A DNA stretch of 64,000 nt from Yersinia frederiksenii ATCC 33641. Lineage in GTDB: Bacteria > Pseudomonadota > Gammaproteobacteria > Enterobacterales > Enterobacteriaceae. The position numbers and the translations under genes were made by a program. Position 1 is the stretch's first letter. Each line of letters begins with the position of its first letter. Shown one piece after another: positions 51,182 through 61,570 of this stretch. The DNA lies in NCBI RefSeq assembly GCF_000754805.1, contig NZ_KN150731.1, forward strand, positions 603,351 through 667,350, given 5' to 3'. A model generated the notes under the pieces. It was not told where the DNA came from. It saw only the letters and a program-made list of their open reading frames with translations, and did no database searches.

Positions 51182-51517
51182 ATGATACATAATGAAATTA
51201 TTAATTCCATAATGCTATGGATCGACGATAATGTAGATAAACCGCTTAAAATAAGTGACATTGCAGAAAGAGCTGGTTATTCAAAGTGGCACTTACAAAG
51301 AGTTTTTCATAGAATGACTGAACAAACCATTGCAAGCTACATTCGTAATAAAAAACTAGAAAGTGCAGCTAAAGATCTCATAACTAAAAATGAAACGATA
51401 GCCGATATTGCATATAACTATGGGTATGACTCTCAACAATCATTTACACGTTCATTTAAGAAAAAATACAACATTCCTCCAGGGTGCTGGCGGAGGCATT
51501 TTAATACCATAGAATAA
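51182..51517 (+). CDS. AraC-family regulator of MarA/SoxS size
   Basis: A 111-residue protein made only of the two helix-turn-helix motifs: ISDIAERAGYSKWHLQRVFHR and IADIAYNYGYDSQQSFTRSF. The closing KKYNIPPGCWRRH corresponds to the conserved end of the SoxS/MarA/TetD group. Such small regulators turn on efflux and oxidative-stress genes and act without a ligand domain. It lies 213 bp after the RND adaptor gene. Its last 19 codons and following 250 bp are repeated at the end of the window. Confidence 0.9.
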   Translation: MIHNEIINSIMLWIDDNVDKPLKISDIAERAGYSKWHLQRVFHRMTEQTIASYIRNKKLESAAKDLITKNETIADIAYNYGYDSQQSFTRSFKKKYNIPPGCWRRHFNTIE

Positions 51518-51768
51518 CTCAGTTTTGATCATCTAACTAATTATCTACAAACATACTATTATGATGCCAATAAATATATAATATCATCATAATGACCACG
51601 TCCATTTCAGATGTTAAGGGCGATTATAAGGTATTTATGGTAATCACTATACTATCGATTGAACCTGAGATTTCATACCACTAATTTAATAAATGGTACC
51701 ATTTTTATAGTCGTGATCCCCATGCGTTTCCATTTTCATAAATTGGGACTTTCCCTAAGACTATCCAA
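51461..51768 (+). repeat. Long direct repeat, copy 1 (araC tail and downstream flank)
   Basis: These 308 bp match 63648-64000 on the same strand. They start at AAAAAATACAA inside the araC gene and continue at least to CTATCCAA. In the coding tail three bases differ; in the non-coding part the only difference is a 5-bp tandem repeat, which is short here (AATATATAATATCATC). The two copies bound 12.2 kb. Confidence 0.93.
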
Positions 51769-53203
<1,435 letters not shown>

Positions 53204-53449
53204 ATAACTGATATCTACTGCACGGCAAGTTTATATAGCGCATAACTTGCTGTGCAATAATTAACCCCCCTCCCATAAGTTTATTTAGCCTTCTCACAAA
53301 TAAAGTTAAATTTTAATTTAGTGGTTTTTATAAAACTCTAACGTCAGTATTTTACTGACTGGATGGTCAAAAAAAAACAAAATAATTAAATATAAAAATT
53401 GGATTATTAATTTTTATATTCACAGCTACCATTATATAGGCGATTATTG

Positions 53450-54646
53450 ATGACAAGAAATCATGATTTTTTAATAAAGCCATCAAATACTTTTAAAACT
53501 TTGCTTCCCATTATGTTAGTTGTATCTACCGTTTTTCTAATCACTGGCTTTGCTCTACCTGTATTACCTCTTCATGTCCATCAAACACTTGGGCTTAGTA
53601 CCTTTTATGTTGGAATAGTTGCGGGGTGCCAGTTTGCCGCCTCTTTGGTATCTCGAGTATGGGCAGGTCAATACTCAGATCGCCGTGGCCCCAAGCGAGC
53701 AGTGATTGTCGGACTTGTTTTAGCCACAATTTCTGGCGGTTTTTATCTTTTTTCTCTTTATCTCATCTATATCCCAATTGTTTCCGTGATTGTACTGATG
53801 ATGGGGCGTGGCCTGTTAGGTGGGGCTGAGAGTCTGATGATTACAGGTTGCATGGCATGGGGGTTAGGACTTTCTAAACGCAATGAGTCAGGAAAAGTGA
53901 TTGCCTGGATCGGAACTGCGCTTTACGTCGCTTTTGCGATAGGCGCTCCTATTGGCTCGATTCTTTATGCCCGCTGGGGTTTCCTTGCTATTGCGCTGGC
54001 GACCATATTAATCCCCCTTTCTGTTTTACCACTGGTATTGCGAATCAAAGAAGTTAAGGTAATTCAAAAACCGCGAATGGATTTTGGAAAAGTCTTGAAG
54101 GCTGTATTAATTCCTGGCACAGGTTTGGCAATGAGCAGTACTGGGTTTGGTGCTATGACGGCATTTTCTGCTCTGCTTTTTGTTGATCATCAATGGCAAA
54201 TGGTGTGGCTTCCATTCAGTATTTTTGCCGCTTTCTTTATTCTTGCACGTATCAGCCTTGGTCACCTGCCAGACAAAGTCGGAGGTGCGAAGGTTGCACT
54301 TACTTTCGTAATTTTAGAATCTGTTGGGCTGGCTTTATTATGGAACGCATCCATTCCAATCGTTGCACTTTTTGCCTCAGCACTAGTCGGTTTCGGTTAC
54401 TCACTGGTTTATCCTAGCTTTGGCATTGAAGCAATTCATCGAATCCCTGCTGATAACAGAGGATTGGCAATGGGGGGCTACACGGCTTTCCTGGACCTCA
54501 CCTTAGGAATTATCACACCTATTCAGGGATTTATTGCCAGCCATACAAATATCAGAGCCGTCTTTCTTACGAGCGCACTAATGACATTTTGTGCAGCTAT
54601 TGTCGCTATCCGGCTTATACGTACCCCTTTTAAGCCAATAGCATGA
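53450..54646 (+). CDS. MFS transporter, YfcJ/YhhS-like
   Basis: A 398-residue major facilitator with about 12 transmembrane segments. Motif A is SRVWAGQYSDRRGPKRAVIVG, and a long basic loop follows helix 6 (LRIKEVKVIQKPRMDFGKV). The overall pattern (LLPIMLVVSTVFLITGFALPVLPLHVH start) resembles the YfcJ/YhhS group of arabinose/drug efflux-like carriers. ATG at 53450 is preferred over an overlapping TTG. It follows the aldo/keto reductase by 246 bp. Confidence 0.85.
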   Translation: MTRNHDFLIKPSNTFKTLLPIMLVVSTVFLITGFALPVLPLHVHQTLGLSTFYVGIVAGCQFAASLVSRVWAGQYSDRRGPKRAVIVGLVLATISGGFYLFSLYLIYIPIVSVIVLMMGRGLLGGAESLMITGCMAWGLGLSKRNESGKVIAWIGTALYVAFAIGAPIGSILYARWGFLAIALATILIPLSVLPLVLRIKEVKVIQKPRMDFGKVLKAVLIPGTGLAMSSTGFGAMTAFSALLFVDHQWQMVWLPFSIFAAFFILARISLGHLPDKVGGAKVALTFVILESVGLALLWNASIPIVALFASALVGFGYSLVYPSFGIEAIHRIPADNRGLAMGGYTAFLDLTLGIITPIQGFIASHTNIRAVFLTSALMTFCAAIVAIRLIRTPFKPIA

Positions 54647-54664
54647 ACCCCCTCATGACCTGCT

Positions 54665-54690
54665 CCCCGTTGAATAGTACTACAACGGGG
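54665..54690. repeat. Inverted repeat after MFS gene
   Basis: CCCCGTTG / CAACGGGG with a 10-base loop. No T-run follows; it may be a weak terminator of the MFS transcript or of the decayed gene on the other strand. Confidence 0.45.
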
Positions 54691-54704
54691 CCGCTTGGTA
54701 TTCG

Positions 54705-55175
54705 GAAAATATGGTCACTTCCGTTTTTCCAAAGTCCAGCCTGCTCCCTACCTGGTTCGTTGCCACACCTACAACATTGGCTCTCGTCAACCCCATGAAC
54801 ATCGCTGCCACCACGTCAGCTTGTCGCCCGAGTTGCTTTGGGTTCCCTCAATGACTGCACAGACACCAAAATATTTTCCCTGGCAAAGCGAGGCAATAAG
54901 CTTTGCTATCAGTAACATGTCATAACTGATAGCAAGTGCGGCAAGTAAGGTACTCAACGTATAAGGAGCAATAAGACCAATAATTAAGCCGCCGCGCGGG
55001 ATTCAATTGGTCGCTAAGCCGCCAAGCGCATAGGTTGTAATTAACAGGCCTGTACTCGGTATCGATATCCCCACATCATCGGTCATGAGGGGGAAATACC
55101 CATAGGTAAAAGTCCGGTCAGACCAATAGCAAACAACCCAATTGCTAACGCAAAAAGAGGAGGTGTATATTTCAT
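54705..55175 (-). pseudogene. Decayed MFS efflux gene (AraJ/YdhP-like), N-terminal part
   Basis: The minus strand from ATG 55175 reads MKYTPPLFALAIGLFAIGLT, then after a one-base deletion LMTDDVGISIPSTGLLITTYAL, an MFS first-helix and motif. More indels and stops follow: SLCQGKYFGVCAVI is still recognisable and the frame is then lost. Only about 160 codons of a ~390-residue carrier remain. The recognisable residues show recent inactivation. Confidence 0.72.
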
Positions 55176-55446
55176 TTTTTTCTCGGATGAAAGTCGCAGT
55201 AGGCAAAAATAGGCAGGAGAGACTTCGTGGATATCCTGCCAGGTTTGGATAATGATTTTTTAACGGTGGAGAAGGATGGTGCCGGTAGCCCAGACGTGAA
55301 TGCAGTCTTTTATAAGACTCTTCATACTGTTCCAACTGATAGGCGCTAGTTGTAGAAGGCTGCAATAATTCCCGACGAATAAACTTATGCAGCTTGGACA
55401 ATGAACTGGCAACATCTTCAACAGTCCAATATCCCACGCCTTGAGG
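55176..55446. other. Gene debris between decayed MFS gene and cyclase gene
   Basis: No intact gene. The minus strand holds an open stretch whose middle reads YKRLHSRLGYRHHPSP, which vaguely resembles the C-terminus of IS3-type transposases. The similarity is too short for a firm call. Confidence 0.3.
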
Positions 55447-55482
55447 TTAACTAATAAGGGGCCGAAGCCCCTTATTAGTTAA
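55447..55482 (-). terminator. Strong hairpin terminator after cyclase gene
   Basis: A perfect 16-bp stem (TTAACTAATAAGGGGC / GCCCCTTATTAGTTAA) with loop CGAA overlaps the cyclase stop codon. The AT-rich outer arm supplies a partial U-tract. Confidence 0.75.
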
Positions 55483-56198
55483 TAAATGGCGGCAAAAATA
55501 CGTGCTGGAAAACTTGCCATTGGAGCCCTTGGAGGCACCGCCGTCAGGTAGGCATCTTTTCCGGCAACTGCGTCTATATTGGTCATATCTTCTGCAATAA
55601 CGATCCCGTTTTTGAGTAGAATATCGTGTACCGGGATAGTGTCGTTCTTATTAAAATTATCGACTAACAGGGCATCAATACCCACCAGGCTTGCATGGTT
55701 ATTGACCAACCAGTTTGCTGCCTCTGTTGTCATATAGGGTGGATTTTTACTGTATTCTGGAGTGCCAAACTCTTTGCTTTTTCCTGTGTTTAATAAAACG
55801 GCTTTACCTTTAACATCCAGATTCTTAAATGATGAAACATCAAAAACATGACTGTTTGCAGGCAGTTTCACGACAACAATAGGCAGATTTACTAGCTTTT
55901 CCAGAGGGTAATCCGAAATTTTCATGCCTTTCTCATCTGCATGATAGGGTGAATCTATATAGGTTGCTGATATGCCAAGAAACTTTATTCCATCTATCAA
56001 TGCACCATTCGGGTAGCGTGGCGCAGTTTTATATATCTCCACATCGCTTAATCCCGGATAGGTTTGCATTCCTGTCTCAAGCGGATGGTTGAGTTCAACA
56101 TATTTTTGCGGTTTCGGAAGGGTTACCGCCATCGCTGACTGACAAAAAATAACTGTTACTACAGTGTAAAGTATAACTCTGGCTAAAATATTACTCAT
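55479..56198 (-). CDS. Exported cyclase / kynurenine formamidase-like protein
   Basis: A 239-residue protein with a signal peptide (cut near AMA, residue 24) and a cyclase-family (PF04199-like) fold. The family's metal motif HxGTHxDxPxH appears as GISATYIDSPYH, so Asp and the last His are kept, but the first two His are replaced by Ile and Tyr. LLNTGKSKEFG and AVPPRAPMASFPAR correspond to the later conserved parts. Known members hydrolyse amides or lactones. The gene sits 12 bp after the EamA gene, so they are co-transcribed. Confidence 0.72.
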   Translation of the reverse strand: MSNILARVILYTVVTVIFCQSAMAVTLPKPQKYVELNHPLETGMQTYPGLSDVEIYKTAPRYPNGALIDGIKFLGISATYIDSPYHADEKGMKISDYPLEKLVNLPIVVVKLPANSHVFDVSSFKNLDVKGKAVLLNTGKSKEFGTPEYSKNPPYMTTEAANWLVNNHASLVGIDALLVDNFNKNDTIPVHDILLKNGIVIAEDMTNIDAVAGKDAYLTAVPPRAPMASFPARIFAAIY

Positions 56199-56209
56199 GT
56201 ATTGCTCCC

Positions 56210-57139
56210 TTATATTTCACTTGTCATGTTTGCATTCGTCTTTTTTCTTAAAATCTTGAATAAATCAATCTCAGAGAAAATAACAGAAATAATAATAATA
56301 ATGGTTGCAACGAGGTCAGTATGCTTTACGGTATCACCGAAGAATAACGCGGAGCATGCCATTGATGCGACAGGTGTTAATGCAACGCACATCCCCGCTG
56401 ATGCGGCAGAGATATGACCAATGCCTTTAAAAAAGAACATATAAGCCAGTGCCCATACGAAAATGCCATAATATAATAAGATACCTGCCTGCCCTCTTGT
56501 GATGCCCGATATATCAAATGATTGCCCTTCATGTAAAGCCATCGGCAAGCTGAATATCGTGCCCGTAAGACAGACGCCTGCAGCCATCGTCAATGGCTTA
56601 AGTGAGGTACTAACTTTGTTCGCTACAATAATGTTGATAGCGTTAGAAAGGGTCGATAACGACAGGAATAAAAGCCCTATCAATGTGTTATTACTGCCTC
56701 CCTGACTGCCAGGTAACGTCATGACCACCACGCTAATAATGGCAAGAATAACGGAGATGCTGGAGCTGATTTTTAATTTCTCTTTAAAAAGGAGAACTGA
56801 AATTAATAAGACTACAGCCGGTGTCGCGCTGGTGATCACTGAGGCGGAGATAGCCGTTGTAGTAGGAAGCCCATACAACAAAAATACGGTGTAAAGTACG
56901 GCGCCTAACAACGCTAACACACTGACTATCATCCAGTCTTTTAGGCTGATTTTAAACCAATTGGTTTTTTCTCTGAATAGGGTAAAGGGGAGAAGAAAAA
57001 CAAAACCTACCGCAAAACTGATACAGGTGAACGTCCAGGTAGGGATCGAGTCCATCGCTTCTTTCGCGATTGGATAACTTGAGCCAACGAGTATAAAACA
57101 CATTATGACTGATAAAAGTCCGGATATTTTTGTAAACAT
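56210..57139 (-). CDS. EamA/DMT-family exporter
   Basis: A 309-residue protein with ten hydrophobic helices forming two EamA repeats (residues about 5-140 and 150-290). Typical segments are CFILVGSSYPIAKEAMDSIP, near the start, and PAVVLLISVLLFKEKLKIS at the end of repeat one; the second repeat ends in ALFFGDTV. Such proteins export amino acids or metabolites. Translation probably feeds directly into the cyclase gene downstream. Confidence 0.88.
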   Translation of the reverse strand: MFTKISGLLSVIMCFILVGSSYPIAKEAMDSIPTWTFTCISFAVGFVFLLPFTLFREKTNWFKISLKDWMIVSVLALLGAVLYTVFLLYGLPTTTAISASVITSATPAVVLLISVLLFKEKLKISSSISVILAIISVVVMTLPGSQGGSNNTLIGLLFLSLSTLSNAINIIVANKVSTSLKPLTMAAGVCLTGTIFSLPMALHEGQSFDISGITRGQAGILLYYGIFVWALAYMFFFKGIGHISAASAGMCVALTPVASMACSALFFGDTVKHTDLVATIIIIISVIFSEIDLFKILRKKTNANMTSEI

Positions 57140-57644
57140 GTCATTACCTTTTCATCAATAATTTCTATCTAAGATTTTTTAAAAACTTGGATAGGCTATT
57201 TGAAGTTTGAGAAATGTAAGGTTATAAACCGTTACTTGCTCTTCGACCCGTCGATGGCAGAATGCATAAATTTAATTCCCACTCATCATTCAACCCTTGT
57301 TTCAAAATAAAATATGATTTGAAAAATCACACAAACAGAAGGCTTTAAATACACAGCAATAGTTGTGCCACTTTATTTACCACTAAATTCAAGGCCTGCC
57401 ATTAAATAACAAAAAACAAATCACTAAAATAGTGCATTTAAATTCCACCGTGATGCAGTGTCAATACTTATAATATTTAAAAAATAAGTTAATACGCACT
57501 GAAACACCTCCGGGAAGGCGTTGGTAATTGTGGTTTCATTTTTAGTAAAGATTTTAGTGAGGTTTTGTTACTGGGGGAGGGACAGGTAGGGTGTGTATTT
57601 AAAGTTAAAGCGGAGGGTAACCCCTCCCACTATAAATACTATAT
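57140..57644. other. Intergenic region between arginase-like and EamA genes
   Basis: About 505 bp, very AT-rich. The end nearest the arginase-like gene contains its hairpin terminator (57612-57627). The rest should hold the EamA promoter. No gene is supported. Confidence 0.5.
57612..57627 (-). terminator. Terminator after arginase-like gene
   Basis: On the minus strand GGAGGG-GTTA-CCCTCC is followed by GCTTTAACTTT. The stem is short but GC-rich. Confidence 0.6.
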
Positions 57645-58520
57645 TTACTGGTCTTTAAATAAAGGCAATGACGCTAGCATTTCTTTCAAATTAATGGCAT
57701 CCCAAGGTAAATGTTCAGCAATCCCAAGGCCTACAATGCTCGTCAAACTATCAACCTTATTTATCAGAGCTAACACATCGGAAATTTCCAACTGGCCTGT
57801 TCCAATACCATCAAATGCATTCTCATCTGCAGCTGGGTTAGCAAAAAGCACTGACCGGAAATGTTTGTAGTTCAAAACATCGAGGTCGAAATGAATAGCA
57901 AGACAAGTGATACCTTCACGTTTAATCCACTCATCGACTTCACTGGCACCTGCCTTAACATCATCCGGCGAACAGGTATTGAGACCTTTTTCAGCAATAA
58001 ACTCTTTTTCATAATCATTAGGCATGTTAAGCCCCGCAATCATGACTTTGCTGGCGGAAATCGGGTAATTTACGGGTGCCGTCAAATCCGCATCACCATT
58101 TCCCATTAGGGCTCCGAGAACATGCGCATGAGAATGGCTAAACTGCTTGGGCGTCATGACGTCTGGATGTGCATCAATCCAAAGAATACCGAGGTTGTCA
58201 TTATACTTTTCTGCTAAATAAGCAAACGGCGCGAGATCGACTAAACAATCGCCTCCCAGGACAACCACCTTATCAGGAGAATACTCTTGTAACACAGCCT
58301 GAGCGGCTTTCAGTTGTGCAACGATTTGCGATCGCCCCATAATGCCATTTTCGTTAACTAACGGTTCTTCTGTGGAGGCAACAGGGATCCTGACAACAGG
58401 TGAATTGCTTTCAGGCGCCAACCACGCCAGTAATTCTGCACCAAACTTGTATGCCGTATTGTTGCCTCCCTGCCATTGAGGCATCACCAGGCGTATCATT
58501 TTTGTCTTTGTCGTGTTCAT
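57645..58520 (-). CDS. Arginase-family protein with altered metal site
   Basis: A 291-residue member of the ureohydrolase fold. Motifs in order: VVLGGDCLVDLAPF, where the usual metal-ligand His after GGD is Cys; LWIDAHPDVMTP, with the Asp-Ala-His-x-Asp motif intact; and AIHFDLDVLNY, with the Asp-x-Asp pair. The family hydrolyses guanidino compounds (arginine, agmatine, formiminoglutamate). With His replaced by Cys the metal site may differ and the substrate cannot be assigned. It diverges from a TetR gene, with an operator-like palindrome between them. Confidence 0.78.
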   Translation of the reverse strand: MNTTKTKMIRLVMPQWQGGNNTAYKFGAELLAWLAPESNSPVVRIPVASTEEPLVNENGIMGRSQIVAQLKAAQAVLQEYSPDKVVVLGGDCLVDLAPFAYLAEKYNDNLGILWIDAHPDVMTPKQFSHSHAHVLGALMGNGDADLTAPVNYPISASKVMIAGLNMPNDYEKEFIAEKGLNTCSPDDVKAGASEVDEWIKREGITCLAIHFDLDVLNYKHFRSVLFANPAADENAFDGIGTGQLEISDVLALINKVDSLTSIVGLGIAEHLPWDAINLKEMLASLPLFKDQ

Positions 58521-58870
58521 CAGACCCCTTCCTCATGCAAAATTTCTGATATACAGCAACACCAGCATGCGGCTGTATATCACTCATATAACACCTGATA
58601 TGGTGGTCATCAGATAATGAATGAATGATCATTCACTACGCTACATGAGTTTATTCTTCTTGTCTAGCTCTGATGATGTACGGGTGAATGCCTCTAATTA
58701 CATGTTAATTGACCTGTATAACACATTGTTAAATATAATTATTTTATTATATTTGATGACTGTTATGGGAGTTCAATTTCAACCACCAGTGATAGATGGC
58801 AGCTGAGAATGGACAACCCAGCCTTTTTAAGATATTTTCCCAAATTAACGTTTATCTGGTTGATATTGAT
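58521..58870. other. Divergent arginase-like/TetR intergenic region
   Basis: A 350-bp divergent gap containing the TGAATGATCATTCA palindrome near the arginase-like gene. The half nearer the TetR gene is AT-rich. No further gene supported. Confidence 0.5.
58622..58635. promoter_or_regulatory. TetR-type operator palindrome
   Basis: TGAATGATCATTCA is a perfect 14-bp palindrome in the gap between the arginase-like gene and the TetR gene, about 100 bp upstream of the former. This is the expected form and place for a TetR operator. Confidence 0.6.
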
Positions 58871-59455
58871 ATGAATGACGATAAAAACTCTACCTACCAC
58901 CGCTTAATCGTTGCAGCATCGCAGTGCTTCTCAGAAAAAGGATTCAATGCGACAAGTATTGGAGACATTGCCCGGAAGGCCAAAGTCAGTCAGGGTGCGA
59001 TGTATACCTATTTCAAAGGTAAATCAGAACTGATTTCCGCTATTGTCTTGGAAGAGAAAAATACTGCCGTAGAAAGTTATACGTTCTCCGGTGATACGTC
59101 TCCCTTTGAGCATATTATTGATCTGGTCACCTCATGTATTAACGAAGTTGGTTACCCCGCAGACCATCGATTATGGGTCGAAATTATCGCCGAAGCTTCA
59201 AGAAATACGTCTGTAAAAGAAACATTCATATCAACGGATATAATTATGCGCAGTGGCATTAAGTCGATTATAAACAAGGGGATCGAGGCCGGCGATTTTT
59301 CTTCAGATCTGGATATCGAAGGAGCATCCATTATCATTTTTGCTTTTATTGATGGCCTTATATCCAGAAAAGCGGTTAATCCTGCGTTTAACCTTGAGAA
59401 TGACCTGCCTGGTTTTACTTCACTTTTAAAGCACATACTCAGTTATCAACGATGA
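58871..59455 (+). CDS. TetR-family regulator
   Basis: A 194-residue repressor. The N-terminal helix-turn-helix is FNATSIGDIARKAKVSQGAMYTYFKGKSEL (residues about 24-53, canonical TetR pattern), followed by an all-helical ligand domain. I use the ATG at 58871 (MNDDKNSTYHRLIVAASQCF), which starts where the family does; an upstream in-frame extension adds 25 unlikely residues. It probably controls the divergent arginase-like gene and perhaps the EamA/cyclase pair. Confidence 0.87.
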   Translation: MNDDKNSTYHRLIVAASQCFSEKGFNATSIGDIARKAKVSQGAMYTYFKGKSELISAIVLEEKNTAVESYTFSGDTSPFEHIIDLVTSCINEVGYPADHRLWVEIIAEASRNTSVKETFISTDIIMRSGIKSIINKGIEAGDFSSDLDIEGASIIIFAFIDGLISRKAVNPAFNLENDLPGFTSLLKHILSYQR

Positions 59456-59709
59456 ATAGTTGCATAGATTCTTCACAGCCCATTCTAATAGCCACGCCTG
59501 TAGACCTGTCCGCCAGCTCTTTTTATCCCTTGGATTAAACTCACGCATGCTTATTTGTCCGTTTTATGCAACAAAACGTCAACTGTCAGCGGGTTTTTTA
59601 TAATTTACTCAATCAAATAAACTAGGGAACCCGTTCATTCAAACATTGGGAGCATAGAATTATGACTCGCTCCCTGTATGTGCTCAATTCATAATCAGGA
59701 ATAACGGCT

Positions 59710-60492
59710 TCATTCTGGCTGCATATTCTGGCAACCGGCAAATTCGGAGGAAGTCATCCAACCCAGTGCGGAATGGGGACGACTCTGGCTATAGTATATG
59801 CGCCAGGCCTCGATTTTACACCGTGCATCCTCCAGAGACATGAACCCGTTTTCGTTCAGACATTCCTGCCTTAAGTTGCCGTTGAAGGACTCCACCGTCG
59901 CGTTGTCCGTCAGTGTTCCTGGGCGTGAGAAGTCGATCCTAATCCCTCTTTCATACACCCAGTGGTCCAGCATTTTCCACGCAAATTCAGAACCATTATC
60001 GGTTTTCAGCGACTGCGGTAAAGGACGCCTGAGCGCTATGCTGTTCAGCATCCCAGCCACTTCTGTCGAACGCAGATTCTGCCCCACGCGTATTCCCAGG
60101 CATTCGCGGGTGTAAACGTCGATAACCGTCAACAGGCGCAATCGTCGCTCGTCAAATAACGTATCAGAGACAAAATCCATGCCCCAGACGTGATTCGGAT
60201 ACAGCCTCTGAGGCTGCGACTGTCGGGCTTTGTCGAGGCTGAGATCAGCTAGCAGCCACTTCAGACGTAGATTTTCCTCCTCCAGCTGGCGCATCTGTTT
60301 CAACTCTGAAGGGGAAATCCCACCGTATTTCTTACGCCAGGTATAAAATGTGGCGTCGGAGATGCCCAGCTTGCGACAGACTTCCTGCACGGGCGTACCC
60401 AGTTCAGCCAGCTTCAGGGCAAAGATAATCTTCTCTTCGGTGAATCGTGACTTTTTCATCAGCACCCCCCCGTTCAGGGGAGTATTAATCAT
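59710..60492 (-). pseudogene. IS3-family transposase with in-frame internal deletion
   Basis: A 260-residue frame begins like an IS3 OrfA (MKKSRFTEEKIIFALKLAE; HTH to about residue 60; LEEENLRLKWLLADLSLDKA). It then jumps straight into the catalytic core of OrfB (YPNHVWGMDFVSDTL). The DDE residues survive: Asp in GMDFVSD, Asp in KTDNGSEF, Glu in ATVESFNGN. About 100 residues between OrfA and the core, including the end of OrfA, the frameshift window and the OrfB HTH, are missing (junction near 60228). Clear terminal repeats were not identified. Confidence 0.8.
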
Positions 60493-60555
60493 GCCGGAAC
60501 TCCATTTCCGAATGGTGCTGGATTTCGGGGTAGGATCATGACCAAAGAACGCAGC

Positions 60556-60580
60556 CCCATTCTATGGTGCATAGAATGGG
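60556..60580. repeat. Perfect 11-bp inverted repeat after hydrolase gene
   Basis: CCCATTCTATG / CATAGAATGGG with a 3-base spacer. Located between the hydrolase stop and the IS3 remnant; it could be a terminator stem without a U-tract or a protein binding site. Confidence 0.45.
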
Positions 60581-60645
60581 TTACGATATTGCATATACCA
60601 GTAGCGTAGGCATGGCACCTAAGCCGTACGACTGCCACAAAGGAG

Positions 60646-61500
60646 TTACGTAGCAGCAAAAAAGCGAACAGCCTCTTCGGCGAATTCGGCCGCAAACTGG
60701 AAGTGAGCCCCATGGCCTGAATCTGGGTAGATGATCAGTTGAGCATCCGCCAGATGCTGCTGCAAAATGTACGAGTTAATAGTTGGTACCATGATGTCGT
60801 TCTTGCCATTGACGACTAGCGTGCGCTGCGTTATTTTCTTGAGAGAGTCGTAACGATCGGTTGCTGGAATAGCTCCCCATTTGGCCAATGCCTCGAGCTG
60901 AGCCACGCCAACCTGGGGCTTGCACTCAGGTTCCCGATCGGTCTTGCGCTCGCCAATACGCTCGAGCCAAGCTTTACCTGCAGCAACACTCTTTGCCGAC
61001 TTCGCAAAGAACAATTCAAGCATACGTTCCTCAGCTGTACTGTTGGGCCAACCAACGATATCCTGTACTTCTTGCGAAAAGACCTGCATACCCTCACCAG
61101 CTGCGGGGCCCGTTCCTGCCAGTAGAATACGGCGAACCAGCTCAGGCGCATCGACTGCGACTTGCTGAGCCACCATACCGCCTAGTGAAAATCCAAAAAG
61201 GTCGACTTGCTTGAGGCCTAATGCCTTGATGAAAGCGATCATATCTGCTGCAGTTTCCGGGATAGACACTGGCATTTCGCCGTCTGAACGGCCAACACCT
61301 CGATAGTCGACCAAGATCACTGGACGATCCTGTGCAATACGATTGGCATGTACCGGATCGAAGTTATTGATTGTCCCAGTAAAGTGCTGGAAGCACACAA
61401 CAGGTGCGAAACCCTCTTTACCAAATCGGCGATATGCCAAGCTGACGTCACCAATGCTTTGGAATTGAGTTGGTGCAGAGTGATACAGGTTACTGCTCAT
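60646..61500 (-). CDS. Alpha/beta hydrolase
   Basis: A 284-residue hydrolase. The nucleophile elbow is GFSLGG (Ser near residue 106), the acid Asp lies in VVNGKNDIMVP and the catalytic His in YPDSGHGAHFQF. CFQHFTGTINNFD is the oxyanion region and VDYRGVGRSDG the usual strand 4 loop. It is the last gene of a leftward TetR-oxidoreductase-hydrolase cassette, 70 bp after the oxidoreductase gene. Substrate unknown. Confidence 0.88.
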   Translation of the reverse strand: MSSNLYHSAPTQFQSIGDVSLAYRRFGKEGFAPVVCFQHFTGTINNFDPVHANRIAQDRPVILVDYRGVGRSDGEMPVSIPETAADMIAFIKALGLKQVDLFGFSLGGMVAQQVAVDAPELVRRILLAGTGPAAGEGMQVFSQEVQDIVGWPNSTAEERMLELFFAKSAKSVAAGKAWLERIGERKTDREPECKPQVGVAQLEALAKWGAIPATDRYDSLKKITQRTLVVNGKNDIMVPTINSYILQQHLADAQLIIYPDSGHGAHFQFAAEFAEEAVRFFAAT

Positions 61501-61570
61501 AAAACTACCCCATCATAAATTTTATTGTTCTGCCACGTCCCCGAAAGCAACGGGCAGAGAAAATGCACTA

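Noticed and set aside
55176..55437. 144-residue minus-strand frame as a real gene
   Set aside because: Its C-terminal third is the decayed MFS gene read in frame by chance after an indel; the N-terminal part has no clear family.
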